A DNA stretch of 64,000 nt from Pisolithus tinctorius (taxonomy: Eukaryota > Basidiomycota > Agaricomycetes > Boletales > Pisolithaceae). The notes beneath the pieces are model-generated. The model was given only the letters and a program-made list of their open reading frames with translations, did not search any database and was not told where the DNA came from. Shown here one piece after another: positions 1 through 12,285 of the stretch (position 1 is its first letter; every line of letters begins with the position of its first letter). A program made the position numbers and the translations under genes. The stretch lies in the NCBI GenBank assembly GCA_024663395.1, contig JANFAH010000001.1:3286001-3350000 (forward strand), given 5' to 3'.

Positions 1-355
1 ATTCGCCATCTGATCCGTAAATCTCACTGGTGACGACGCCCTGTTTGATCGAGCACCAGTGGCCGAGGAGTTCGAAGGCTGTGTACCTCGTACCATGTTC
101 TGACTACTAAACGATATTGGACCAACCGGACCCCGCGGGCTAGCTTGTTGGCGTTGCCTGGACATGTTTGACTCATCATTTGTACTAGCAGGCTCAAGAC
201 CCGATCGATTTCGTTGAGAACGTATGACAGTGCTAAGTGTTAATTAGACCATGACTGATGGACACGAACGACTGAACGTACGCAAATGCTCGCAGCCTCT
301 CACGAATAGCGGGAGACTGGCAGACAGATCAGCTGCAGTGCTGAACCTCGAAGGC

Positions 356-2781
356 TCAATTGCTTACCGAGAGTCGCCGAGATCTAACGATGCCAAAATC
401 CGTCTCGTCGCTGGAATCGCTATCGTCTAAAGACCACGATGGATAACGAGAAACTGGAGAAGGTCGGCGAACCTCGGCAAAGCGCCGGAGAGAGTCTCTA
501 AACATTCCTGACTGGAATGATTCCAGATTAAGACTGTCATATGAGTAGGGGAAACCAGTTCTCTGTGCACCGTGTTGCGGAGAAATGGGTGGCGGTGACC
601 ACTCGTCTGAGCGAGACGAGGTTTCGAAAGCCGTAGGTATATCGTCACCCAAGAAAAACAGCGATTCCGGAGCAAGTGGGTTGGAAGTTCCTTGCACGTC
701 GGGAGGATGCGGTATAAAGGGCCGGGGATCCGACCCAGGATGATTTTCCGGTCTACGACCCGCCCCCAGCTCGGGCCCGCTTTCAACAGTAGCCGTACGC
801 CTTGTGAAAGTCTGTTCATCACTGTAACCTGACCCGCCGCGCCCCGACTCCGGCACCACCCCAGACCTCATGAACCCTTCTGAGTGCGGTGGGCTGTCGG
901 TGAAGCTCAGTGGTCGGCCTTCCGAGCGCGATTCGTCACTAGTGTAGCCAGGAAGGTCAAGGCTACTACTTTCATGAAATGGTGTCCAAATGTGTTCCCG
1001 AGCAAGTATCTGCCTTTGCTCTGCTGCATTCTCAGACATGAGAGAATTTGTCGACGGCATCGAGTAGAGGCGTGAATGAAAATTCGAGCGATTGGTCGGA
1101 TACGGTGCATTTGGCCCATGTAAACGAAACTCGGAAGGTCCGGCTTTAGAAAAACGCATGTAAATCTCGAGACAACAAGTTGGAAGATTGACCCCTACCT
1201 CTTGTATCGATCCCACTGGACGGTACACGCACCGGAACACTTGCACGTTCCCGGGCTGGAGACTGGCTACGCCTAGTAACATCACGTTCAAGCAGCGAGT
1301 CCCCAATTCCAAAGACATCGAAAACGGACGGAGTAGGCCCACGCTCTACAGAATGTTGTCTGAGAACCCGATGCCTGACCTCAACCAATTCGGGGGAAGC
1401 TGCAAGGAATAATGTATCATACCTACAAGCGATCGATCAAAGAACTGACCTCTTTCAACCTGCGATCCTGCATGAACAAAGAAGGCTGTTGTGAGATGAT
1501 CACCCCCGTAGCGAACTAACGATATATCTCACCAGGCTGTATCTCAAAATTGTCTGGAGAAATATTATCACTACGCCTGTGCGTTACAGGGAGACGTGAA
1601 TCTGAATCGATAACTCCGTTGCTAGCCAAACTAGCATCGTCTGAACTAGATGGAGACACCGCCGGTTCCAAGATAAGGGGTGATGGACTCCTTCGAATAG
1701 GACGTAGCCGGGGTGGCGGCGGCGGAGGGGATAGCCTTGAACCTGATGACTGCCTCATGCCAACGTTGGGGCGTGTACTTGCCATACCGGGAGGTGCGGA
1801 GCCAGAACCTATTGTCGCTCCAGAACGCTCGTTCTCGGTTGATGGTCTCCCTGGCGTGGGGGAATAGGAAGACGAAACGGTCGGATTCCGAGTGAGGTTA
1901 CTATATTGAAAAGGATAGAATCCACTACCGGTAGAAGAAACAGAAGGGCGGCTTGACGAAATTCCTGAGTATTATTCAGTAAGATATTGCTCTTACGAAT
2001 ATTAAAAATGTTCGGGATGCTGACCGTTGGTAAAACTGAAGGGAGATATTGAGGGAAAGGTATCATCCTGAATACTGTGGGTGGACTCATCGCCAGTCTC
2101 GGGAGCGTTCAGGCCACCACTGCTCATAGGCTGAAAGCTAGAAGATACAGCTTGCCAATCCTCACGAGGGGCGTGTCCAGAAGATCCCATCTGTGGCAGG
2201 AGTGACGGGCGTGAGGTGGCAATCGAGCTACGCAACGCAGCAATCTGGCGCTCGAACTCGTTGAAACGCTCGAGAGAACTCCGTAAGTTATCCTCTGAGG
2301 AGACAGACGCAGTTGCTGGGACGCTCGCAGTGAATGTAGGGCGTGGCAGTTCGATGGCCAGGTCAGATACGTTCCTGTCTTGAGAGGCGAACAACGCTGG
2401 AGCAGACATTGGACAATCTACAGCATCTCGAGCCAGTGTGGACGGACCACCTAACCTGAGATCGCTGCGTGAACTGGATGGGGCAGTGTCGTATCCTGTG
2501 GAAGTAGAAACATCTGACGATGATGAATGGTCACTGTTAGAAGAGCTACTTGTACTTCGAGCTCTCTTATTCCTCCCGTCTCCGGTGCTGGAGCTACTAC
2601 TGGAGCTACTAGAAAAGTGGTGAGAGCTTCCTGAGCTGCCACTTCCACTAGCCTGGGTCCCGCTGTTCAGTGATGTGTCAGGATCAGAATCGTACCCGCA
2701 TTCTTCGAACGGGCGCTTTCCGTTGGACTGCAAAGCAACGCGGTGAAGGTGGGATGGACGATAGCTTGAGGACGAGGACAT
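356..2781 (-). CDS. Serine-rich low-complexity hypothetical protein
   Basis: I do not recognise this protein and assign no function. The start is taken at an internal ATG (2781) that opens a poly-Ser run; the frame is open further upstream. The first exon has Ser-rich stretches, a KRPFEE motif and an acidic/Ser tract, which suits a disordered nuclear protein. An intron from about 2023 to 1966 joins the frame ending SFTNG to ISSSRPSV, then a Pro-rich exon (PPPPPPRLRP near 1720) follows. A further intron beginning near 1533 (GTGAGA) leads to the last exon, which is rich in Ser, Pro and Asp and stops at 356. The middle exon limits are uncertain. The long open frames of consistent composition argue that it is a real gene. 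Confidence 0.55.
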
Positions 2782-5141
2782 CTGTGCAGACCCAGAGCTG
2801 GTCTGTGCTGGAATAATAAAGGACAAGGACACTGGTGGATGTTCGGTTTTTTTTTTGGTCTGTGCTACTAGAATGGAGGACAACAAGCTGGGTCTCGGGT
2901 GCGAGAGGTCAGAAGGCGAGGGGGACATCGCCACACCCACTGAGGGGTGACTAAAAAACTGCCATCGAGCGTTCACTGTTCTGATGTGGACAATTCACCC
3001 GCATTACAAGTTGATGGCATCCTCGCAGAATACATGTGTTGCACCTTTCCACCATACTCACTGTGTTAGCAGCAGTGCAAGGACCAAACTGGTATCCCCA
3101 ACGGTTGCACTGGACTGCGCCGTGAGACTACTATAATGGCACTTCTAACCTGCCAGCTGCATTCCGAAGCCATCCAACACCCGTACGTTTTACGTTGTGC
3201 AGAGCCGACCAGCAAGAAAAAATTACCCATTACAAGTCGTGCTGGGTCCCTGCCCTGCTACACCTTGAGGCTAGGCATCGCTATCAGAAAACTTGCCAAG
3301 CTCAAAATCCTACCAAACCACATGAACAGTCTATAATTAGTTTTGTTGCACGACAATGTAAGTACGTATATCGTGGCTTGATCGTGCCGCCCAGCGACGA
3401 CGACACGGCGAGGGAAAGCGAGCAACCTCAAGAAACCGTTCCTCTTTGCGTAACACCTTCTGATGGTCCTGACACGGTGGCCACAGCATTTGGGTCTATG
3501 ACTGACACCGTAGTCCCTGGTTGCTGTAAATGCATCATGCAATATCACTAGATTGTTAGACGCGGTCGACTCACAAATGTACTGCGGTCAGACAGCATGC
3601 CACGCTTGTGGACTCAAGACGCAAATAACTTAGCCTACTTTCTTTCCAACGGACGCTTCAAGCACCTCATACTCACGAGTCTCGGGCTTCTCACACATGT
3701 GAAGTAGGGTGGTTTATGAAATCCTTGCGAAAGAAGGCGTGTAAACGATACCAAGGGCGACAATTCGCGAAACACGGCCACGTACGGTCCGACTTTCAGG
3801 GCCCACGAAGACCATTCCCACCGAGCCTTCTGGGTGATATGACGCTGGCGGGAATGGAGGACTTCGAGTCTCGAATGTCATTTTAACAGGACGAAGCTGG
3901 ATCCGATACGTTCTGGGCGCTATGATACCTTAATTTGGTAGACCGTCTGCTCCGAGGCACCTGCAAAAAAAATCGGAATGAAAAGTTTAGCTACCAGCAT
4001 GGAAGGAACAGAGGAAACCGCACTCCACCCTCAAGTCCGTCCCCCGAGACCCGGATAAAAGTGTGTTGACTACGAAGTGAGTGCTATGTACATATTGTAG
4101 CGGCCGTTCGTAGGGCCGTCTAGGACTAAATCGTTCCTCAACGCCGTACAGAAGATATATTGTATCCCTGGATAACGCGGATCATGACGAACCATCGCGA
4201 TATGCCTCGTTGGTATTTTCTAACATTATCTCACTGATTGTTCTACACGTTCCAGACAGTCGCTCTTGACCATGTGGTCACCACGAGACTAACCTTACGT
4301 CTTCCTGCGTGCTGACTCCTACAATAGGTTTGTTTCATAGTGTCTTAGACTCCCGCCCTAATGCACCATGCATTAGTCTTTCCATCCGAGGAAAGCGAGG
4401 CGTCCTACAAAGATATAGCCTGGAGCTCACTTCGGTCGACACTGCTGTCCATCCGACGGTCGTGTTCAGGCCGATCGCGGCGTGCCTTTGCGCTGGTGTT
4501 TCGCTCGTTTGACACTGGAATCTAGGTCTCACGGGACTCGCGTCCAGGCGCCTAGATTTTGTCATGTCCATCAGAGGTCCAGGCCTACTTCTCGTGTGTC
4601 TGTAACGAATATGTCCTCGGTGAGAACTTGTTCTAATGGTGACAGAATCTTGCCGCCCGCCCACAGAATGAAATTTGCGGGTGACAACGCGATGGCAACG
4701 GAGACACGGGACAAACATGCATCCGGGATAAACCTTTTCGTCTTCAACCCAAATCCGCCAGCGATAGACGCGTGAATATCCTAAGAAAGCTCATTACGCA
4801 TGCGATGACAAACCTTGGTGGTAGTCACGATATTTGTGACTCGGTGCTTTACCCACCTCAGATACGACGTGAACTTCGGATCCCTAACAATGAATCCCGC
4901 CATCAGGCGTCTCGTATTCGGCTAAGTGCAACGCAGATTCATACAGCAAAACTCATGGATTAATACACACAGACCTGTGATGCCAATATAATAAAGGTGA
5001 CCCTGGGAAAGATATGGCGAACCCAACACCCTACAGGCAGCACGCGCGTATCACGTGTATGCCAAACACATGGATCCCCTCTAGAAGAAAAGATAACGAA
5101 ACAAACCGAAAAGAGAGAAAGAAAGCTGTCGTAACCTGCGT
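2782..5141. other. Gene-poor interval
   Basis: About 2.4 kb in which only short frames occur on both strands. None has recognisable motifs, consistent splice signals or sensible composition. The longest are near 3195-3551 (+) and 4335-4718 (-), and both look like chance frames. The part next to 2782 presumably holds the promoter of the Ser-rich gene. Confidence 0.5.
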
Positions 5142-6968
5142 TCAGAATGGCAACCGCGTGGACGTCCACACTTCCGGGAACTCGTACCACAATTCGGGGA
5201 GTTGTCGGAGAATACACCGCTGGTCCGTACCTCCCGTCCCAAGTTTTGCGCCCCAACCATTTTCTTTTTTACCCTCGCTACGTGTAATCGTGAAATCAAG
5301 CCAAGAATCCTGATACCGGTGCGTCCCCGCGCGCTTACGGTACTCAAAACCAACCTGTTGGATGCTCTTGAGGCTGCTTGCAAACATATCAGCGCACTGG
5401 GCCCGTGCAGTTTTCCATGATTCCATTTCATCTACCTCGTCGTATTCGGGGAATTGCATGCATAGTCGTAGAGACTGGAGCGCAGACAACGGCAATAATG
5501 CATCAACGAATTCCTGCTATGAATCCGATCAATCAAGGATATCGCATAATCCCTCATTGCTGCGACGGAATAGCAGCTCTGGGGACCAGGAGAAAGCCGG
5601 GAGGGAACACGTACACATGTAGACATGGACTTTCCGTCGTGATATCCACATCGTTCAATCTCAAGTACTTCCAAAAGTGGGAACAGGGTAGCGATAAGAT
5701 GACAGAGTCGTGGCGTCAGCTTGTCTTCGATAATAATGCGCAAATGCTTTAAAGGACAGCCGCTCGCAGCAACGTCGGTAGCCACCCGCTCGGCCTCCGC
5801 ATGAGAGAGGGCAATCGGCCACCGGGGCAAGTCGATCATCGCGAGGATAGCCAACTTTTGAAGTGAGGGGAAATAGTTCAGAATGCCGTCGAGATTGCAC
5901 GCGTTGGAAATTGCGAAATTCGTTAACGATGCTAGTTTCTCCAGGTGCCTAGGATGTGGAGAACCGTCTTGTGGCAGCAAAGAAAACTCTTTTCCTCTCG
6001 GACGAGAGAACAGCAGTCGTAGATCGTTTAGCATCGGCATACGTTCGAGAGCATCCCAAATCGATGCCTCCGGCGGCGGAGTAACGGGGTATGCGTACGA
6101 TACTTGCGTGCCCGGTACATGTCCATACAGTACCAGGGTACGCAACTCTGGCCACTGCACAGCAGCAAGGGTTGCGAAGGAACAAAGGCCGCCTGAAATG
6201 TCGAGGTGGGTGAGGGATGGTGCCTGTTGACGGAGGAACACCGCGCAGGCCCGTGGCTCCCTGAGCCCACGAATCTGTGCTTGCAGACGATATTTCCTTC
6301 TCCAGTCTCGCATAAAGTAGGTGATATCGGAGACTTTTGGATCTGTTGGCCCATCCCCGATGCGCAAGGACTGTCCTACCTGGGAAAGGTTAACGCGAGA
6401 AAGGGCGGAAGGATACACCGATACGAGACCCATATCTATGGGTGTGTCTACGAGCGAGAAAGACGTGAGTGAGGCGCATTGTCCAATTGCCTGGAAGAGG
6501 GACTGGGGAGGAATAAATGGGAAGCTCATGGTAATTCTGTATAGCTTGGGCATGCACACTATAGCGGAGGAAACGATATCCAAGCTGGACGGTGTGTACA
6601 TGCCGTCGCGATCGAAGTAACCGTGGCGCAAACGACCAGGTTCTGTCCACTCGTCGTGCCAGACAAGATAGAGATGTCTTGTGGAAAACGATGTGTCAGT
6701 GGTGTGCAATCGGAGACGGTGGCAAAATAAATATTTCTAACCTAACATGCGGACGCAATGATTCTGGTAAGAAAGATAGCTTGTTGTCTGGATCGGTCTT
6801 TGACTTGTGCGGCCAGCGCACATCGGAAAATATGATAGGCAGACAAGCTTGGCGACAGAGACGAGATGCGACAGACAGACTCAGAAGCGAGGACCCTGTT
6901 CCTCTACCTTCCCTGTGAAGCAGTTCATTGCTGACTATGTGGAGAACGTCCGCGTTCAGGATCGACAT
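5142..6968 (-). CDS. F-box/leucine-rich-repeat-like protein
   Basis: Three exons fit: 6968-6742, 6677-5615 and 5516-5142, giving 554 codons plus stop with intron phases that agree (introns of 64 and 98 bp). The start is ATG 6968. The N-terminus (SILNADVLHIVSNELL, then a Leu/Cys-rich stretch and IIFSDVRW) has the shape of a fungal F-box helix bundle, the part that binds Skp1 in SCF ubiquitin ligases. The rest has irregular LRR-like segments such as LTHLDISGG, LRTLVLYG, LQKLAIL and LEVLEIERCG. Such proteins form large lineage-specific families in agaricomycetes and probably act as substrate receptors. The substrate is unknown. F-box and LRR calls rest on pattern, not on a profile search. Confidence 0.75.
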
Positions 6969-7310
6969 GATCACGAGAACTAAAGTGCAAAATCACGACG
7001 GAAGAGGGGATTCTGCGAGGCAGAAGTGCGATGGCAGGACGATTGTTGGCTTCCAGGGTGTCGAGGGTGGTGTTTGCTAGATACCAAGCTAAAGATAGGA
7101 AGGAGGCATATGTATATGAGTGGGGGGTGACTTACACTGAACTAACGTTGGATCCAGGTGCCCACACTGGCGAAAGTTGACCACGTCCAGCCTTTGGAGG
7201 CGTTCTGCAGGGTCCTGCGTCGGTGCGTGGGTTTGGCAAGGGAGTGCCGCCCCCATTCCAGCCTCCAGGCGCAAAAATATGGCGATCAGCATCCGCCAGA
7301 CACCCAAACC
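6925..7310 (-). CDS. Possible 3' part of a small unidentified gene
   Basis: An exon starting at 7310 after a TTAG acceptor reads GLGVWRMLIAIFLRLEAG, followed by a stretch ending LDPTLVQ. A GTAAGT donor near 7135 and a TTTAG acceptor near 7084 join it in phase to SWYLANTTLDTLEANNRPA and a short basic tail ending at 6925. The splice signals and the joined peptide look coding, but I do not recognise the family and cannot fix the 5' exons, which would lie at about 7320-7600 downstream of ubc13. The tail overlaps the F-box start at 6968 on the same strand, so either the end is wrong or this is not a gene. Confidence 0.3.
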
Positions 7311-7653
7311 CTAACACGGGCGCGTTGCAGGTTCTAGACTCGTTCTAGATTCGATTGACGTCAAACACTTACCACACAATGAAAGCCATGCAGTGCTAAT
7401 CTGAGAAACAACCAGGCGAGGCGAGGCGGCTATTAACGACTCTTTTGCAACAGATCACAAGTGTATTGGCAAGCACGAAAGGAGACAAACCATAGGTCGG
7501 CATTCCCCTCGTAGACTGGCATGCCCGACGGATTCCACTCGTTCCTCGTAGCTCCATATGCATTACATGAGATTAACACGGGAATGCACATCTCTCGTAA
7601 ATCCTCACAGCCTCCCTCTAACTTACATACACCGGATCCATACAGTCTGCTTG

Positions 7654-8445
7654 CTACTTGGATGCGTACTTTTCTGTCCACTCTCGGCTCACCCGCTGCG
7701 CGTCCTTCTCATTCTCCTTATAATGCTTCGCCACGTCCGTTGCAAGCGGATCATCAGGGTTCGGGGCGCTCAGGAGTGCTTGTATGGAGAGTAGTACCGT
7801 CCGAATTTGTAATGCAGGTGACCACTTGTCTAGACCCCCACAATAACCGTCTTTCAGCATTGCGAACTAAGACCGATCGATGAGACACTACCTTTCAGAA
7901 TGTCCAGACAGATTCGACCAAGCTTATCTGTTGAGCCAACATCAGGATAGAAGCCAATAGATACTGTGGTGCATTCTTAAACAAGGAGAGGAGGCGCACC
8001 AATATTGGGATGGTATATCTTCGTGAGGAAGCGAACTTTAGGCGGAGCCATCGGATATTCTTCCGGGAGGAACAATTCTAACCTAAATACCCCGTCTACA
8101 AGTAACGTACAGTACATCGCGACTCAAATGCTTCGACAGCGACACGGGGCGGATTACTTACTTTGGAACGGACTGCCATCAGGACCTTCGATAGTAACAT
8201 CAAAGTAACGCAAATTGTCCTCGTGGGGAGCGGCCGATATGCCCGGTGCAGGGTCTGCAACAAGTCGCTCAGTTTCCTGGTAGTATGGCGAAGTCAGTTT
8301 TCAGCGGCTGCAGAGGACACCATCACGACTACGATATGGGCACAAAGGGATGGCCCCACCTTTATGATTCGCTGGATAAGGTTGTTACGATCGTCAGTGA
8401 GGTGTAAGAAACATGAACGCACGTTCTTACCTTTGGTAGGGCCAT
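7654..8445 (-). CDS. ubc13: Ubiquitin-conjugating enzyme E2 Ubc13 (UBE2N)
   Basis: Six exons (8445-8431, 8371-8360, 8276-8162, 8095-8000, 7927-7892, 7829-7654) give exactly 150 codons including the stop, so 149 residues against about 150 in the family. All introns are GT...AG. The protein starts MALPKRIIKETERL and contains HEDNLRYF, the HPN motif (KIYHPNI), the catalytic cysteine in GRICLDIL and the Ubc13 signature [18 protein letters not shown] followed by APNPDDPLA. Ubc13 with an Mms2-type partner builds Lys63-linked ubiquitin chains in DNA-damage tolerance and signalling. The first two exons are only 15 and 12 nt. The gene is divergent from elongin C, with 139 bp between the two ATGs. Confidence 0.97.
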
Positions 8446-8584
8446 ATCAAGAGTTGGTGCGCGTGACAGAGAACGTGGACGAAGGCTGAGTGTCCAGACA
8501 GGATGCGGCGACGGAGTCACTCGTACCGCTGGTGGTAATCACACATTCCCACGCCTGTCCCTCACCCTCGAGCTCAGATACAAA
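8446..8584. promoter_or_regulatory. Compact divergent promoter, ubc13 / elongin C
   Basis: Only 139 bp separate the ATG of ubc13 (minus) from the ATG of elongin C (plus). Both transcription starts and both 5' UTRs must lie here or overlap. I see no clear TATA box. The layout itself is direct; shared regulation is inference. Confidence 0.6.
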
Positions 8585-9149
8585 ATGACCACCAGGACCC
8601 AAGCAAACGTGAGTTTCGCGTGCGTGCATGTCAGAACGACTGTCGACTTTCGAGAACAGAATCATTCAGGAAAAAGTGGCGACTGGGTTAAACTAGTCAG
8701 CTCTGACGGGTACTCTTTCCTCGTCAAACGCAACATTGCCACAGTCAGTGGAACGCTCAGGACAATGCTGAGCACGGATAGTTGGTAGCCTTTCTCCTTC
8801 CATCAGCTCGACCAAAGACTTCCGCACAGGCACATTCAGAGAGGCGCTCGTGAACACTTGCACGATAAGTGAACGGTGAGCCATTGACTACTGGCGTGTC
8901 TCCGCTGATCAGGTCTCGCACAGTGCTGTCCTTGTCGAGAAGGTTTGCGAGTACATGGCGTTTAAGGCCCAGTACGAAAGTGCGGGCCCAAAGGAAGAGA
9001 TTCCGCTGAACGAGTTTACGGAACGCATACCCCCTGAAGTGGCCTTAGAACTGTAAGTCCTCGTGTTCCGCAGCTCAGATATGTGTCCTGATCCATCGCC
9101 TTTGACCTGGAGTCTATTGGCAGCCGATTATCTAGAAGGTGAGGCCTGA
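8585..9149 (+). CDS. elc1: Elongin C (Skp1/BTB-POZ fold)
   Basis: Five exons (8585-8608, 8660-8780, 8830-8875, 8924-9052, 9113-9149) sum to 357 nt, giving 118 residues against about 112 in animals. The sequence DWVKLVSSDGYSFLVKR followed by SGTLRTMLS is the first strand-turn of elongin C. The centre TFREALVNTCTISER then AVLVEKVCEYM and the end PPEVALELLLAADYLEG match the BC-box-binding region. Elongin C is an adaptor in cullin-elongin ubiquitin ligases, including the one that removes stalled RNA polymerase II, and partners elongin A or BC-box proteins. The first intron (51 bp) is a multiple of three and could be retained without a frameshift. A 24-nt first exon is used here. Confidence 0.95.
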
Positions 9150-9640
9150 TGACCCACCCAAATATCCAGCAGTTGGAGCTCACTCCCGCACTAGTTTGAG
9201 TTTCCACATCTCTCTCAATCCACCCTACTACCGTAATATTCGGAAGCTTTCCCCCCACACTTTTCCTGCCAACCCGTCAGTTACGAATACATCCATGGAC
9301 TAGCCATACTAAGCCGTCATGCATCAATACTCCACTGGTCACACACGTCGCAAAAGATATCCAGCTGACAGATGAGAAGTCCTGCGAAGTGGGCTGAAGC
9401 TTTTACCGGGTTTGAAGTTAGGCAAGCATGAGAATTGAAGTACTGATTAATTGAGAGAGCTACATATATACATTGGCATAGAGGATATACAGCGATATAC
9501 GCTTCGCGCGGACTCTCCAGTGGTCAAAGTCAAAGTTCCTGGTATCATACATTCACTGGAGTCCGCGTTGCCCTCTGCGCCTTCTCCCCGTTACTCCATT
9601 ACAGACCCAGCCAACGACATGCTGCTGGTTGTGCCTGGCG
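9150..9640. other. Intergenic, convergent 3' ends
   Basis: This interval lies between the stop codons of elongin C (+) and calcineurin A (-). It has only short frames with no recognisable motif and presumably carries the two 3' UTRs and polyadenylation signals. Confidence 0.5.
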
Positions 9641-11941
9641 CTAGGTCGTCTCGAATCGCTTCAGTGGCCGCGGCAGCCCCGTCGGCATTCGACCCCTAGC
9701 GATCCGATCTGCAATGCGCTCAACCATGCCTCCCTCCCCACTTTCCTCTTCCAACATATGCCGAATGAGGTCGTCCCTACCTACGCCTTCAAAGTCGCCG
9801 GTCACGTAGCGCCGCATACTTGGAGCCGGTATAACGGGGAACCCCTCGTCAGCAGGTTCGAAACGTGGCAAGCGTTCGTTGGCGAGATCTGATTGTCGTC
9901 TGCATAATTAAGGTGGAGAGAAGAATTGATGAACGAAGAAAAAAAGTCATGATCAATACAACAAGGGGGAGAGGGAAAGTCGTTAACACTCACGCATCGG
10001 CGAAGGTCCGGATGTAGTTCCTCAGCTGTGCGCCTTGTGCTGTCAACATGTCTGATCCACGCCGATGCTCCAGTGGTACCGTAGCCAGTTCTGTAGCATT
10101 CTCTGCTTCCTCGCTGAAACATCATTTAGGTTAGTATGAGCACCTCGTGAGAGAGCAAATGAAAGGTCGGAACAAAGGATGGGCAGCGTTCCGACGTACC
10201 GGAGTAACTGAAATACTCGTTGCATCTTGCCCACAGCGAGAATCTTATCCTTGATCCGTTGATGCCGTGCCCCGGCCTCCGTTGGTGAAAACGCAAGATC
10301 CACTGTATGTGCGTCTTCGTCGTCTATGTCTTCAAGCTCTTCAGAGCTACATGTTGATAGGATGGCAAGGAGCATCTCTGTAACTACATAACGGATTATG
10401 GCCGGCGCAGAATCTGATAACAAATGCAACACCCACTTTTGGCGCCGACAAACGGCAAGCTCCACGTGAACGCATCCATGAAATTAGGAAGCCAATATGG
10501 GTGAGAGCTCGAGTTAAACTGGCGAATCGTGATGTTCTTGTTTGCATACTTAATCACCGCCCCTCGGTTATGGTACACATCAAGATAGTTGGGGGCACTG
10601 AAGACCGTTATTACAGATGGAAACTTTTTTGTGGGCGTTTTGCGGTACATCTGATACCTTCGTTGGCGACATCATTCACATCGGCCCCCAGATCCCATAC
10701 GAGCGGTTGCGACCATAACAAAGAGTAGCAAAGAGAGTAAGTGTGGGAAATGTACCAGTCAAGAGATAGAAATCGCGTACCCCGCATCTTGTGCCTCGTG
10801 TCCGCGGACGATGCCAAGAAGCCCGTTCCGTTCAAGGAACATGCATACTGCATGATACCTGCGTACGGGACGTTCATTACTTGGGGGAACAATAAAGGTA
10901 GATATACTACTCACGTATAATAGTACGAACATCCGCGCATTCCATTATGCTGCCAAGCAGTCCCATGTGGAAGAGGTGGTCCATGTTGCGAATGTTCGTT
11001 TTCGTATCCAAAATTAGCTATTGGATCGGACCATAACAGATCGCATAAGAGTCCGCTAGAACCTGGTTCTTGGAACCGGTGGAGCTATTCCGACGGACAG
11101 GAGGGTCACAACCACCACGGAACACCAACGGGTATCCACGAACCTTCTGTAGGTCATCGAGTGTATTAAGTTCTGGTGATATGCCGCCATGTACACAAAA
11201 GAAACGGTTATCCACAATGGCAGCGAGAGGAAGTGCATTGAAAGAGGCCAGACAATCGTCGTACACAGTAGCAGAATATTTGTGGAGGCCTGCATGCTCA
11301 AGTCAGCAGGGCATCACTGGCGTCGGAGGTGACGAACATTCTCGTTTGAAGGTAAAGTATTCTGTGAGATGTCGGCATTCGTGGTTACCGCGAAGAAGAG
11401 TAATATCCTTCGGGCGCTGGAGTTTGAGAGCGTAGAGGTACAGCAAGCACTGGTCCACGTATGCAATCCTTGAACAAGACTAGCTGATGGTGGACTTACT
11501 TCGATGCCAAAATTACCTCGATCGACATAATCGCCCAGAAACAAATAGTGATTATTAGAGAAACTTCCCCCCACTTCGAACAATTTCATGAGATCATACT
11601 TGTGGTTGGTATGAGATGGGAAGATTGAATCATCATAGTGACACGACTCACATATTGGCCGTGGACATCTCCACATACTGACGCAAGGTGTGGTCATCAG
11701 GATGCGGGGTCCTTCGATTGCACACAGCAGGCACACACGCACTTGTAATAGGGCTTGCGATTTGAATGAGGTTGGGCTCGTGTGAGAGCAACGCTGTCGC
11801 TTGACGGAGAATGCGCAGGGCCTGATCTTCAGTAAGGCGGCCTTCCTGGATAAAGTGTTGTCTTAAGAAATCGACGTTGGGGAGTTGCTCTCCGCGTGGG
11901 CCGCGTATGAATAGTTCCTCGTCGGTGGGCTTGGAAGTCAT
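9641..11941 (-). CDS. cna1: Calcineurin A, Ca2+/calmodulin-dependent Ser/Thr phosphatase (PP2B)
   Basis: This is a multi-exon minus-strand gene. The first exon starts [14 protein letters not shown] and holds [17 protein letters not shown]. Later exons give the phosphatase signatures: [49 protein letters not shown], and [14 protein letters not shown]. The calcineurin B-binding helix follows ([19 protein letters not shown]), then a [12 protein letters not shown] segment typical of the region before the calmodulin site. The last exon joins in phase to [17 protein letters not shown], as in basidiomycete calcineurin, and ends at 9641 with a short basic tail. Metal and phosphate ligands look intact. 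The enzyme controls Crz1-type stress responses and growth at high temperature in fungi. The motif DRGNFGIE differs from the usual DRGYFSIE. The gene is divergent from the mitochondrial carrier gene. Confidence 0.95.
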
Positions 11942-12285
11942 TGGCGGGGCAACCTTTACAAATGATTACGGGTGCAAAGAAACAGAGACAAGATCAATAC
12001 GAGTCCGCATGAGATGAGCAAGATCGGATTGCTGACATGCGGAACAGGTCGCTCCGTGTAATTTGGGCCAGGCGCCCATTGGGGTGTCCCTCCCGGGAAG
12101 ACGGGGTCGCGATCACGGTCCAGTTGAGAGCCGCCAGAATACAGATCTTGCGCACGCGACACCATGGACACTGACGTTGTTGAACGTTGAACGTTGATTA
12201 GCGCGCTGGTACTCAATGGCGAGATGGTGTGAGAGTATGTGTCCTTGTCAACTCGTTCACATCGGGCTCTCATCCGAACCACGAT
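11942..12285. promoter_or_regulatory. Divergent promoter region, calcineurin A / mitochondrial carrier
   Basis: 344 bp separate the two start codons. A minus-strand frame (from about 12282) crosses much of this interval and ends shortly before the calcineurin ATG. It has a hydrophobic end but no recognised domain, so I read it as chance or 5' UTR sequence. No TATA box is evident. Confidence 0.4.

Noticed and set aside
3195..3551. 118-codon frame as a possible gene
   Set aside because: No motif, no splice context, mixed composition, and overlapping frames of similar length on the other strand.
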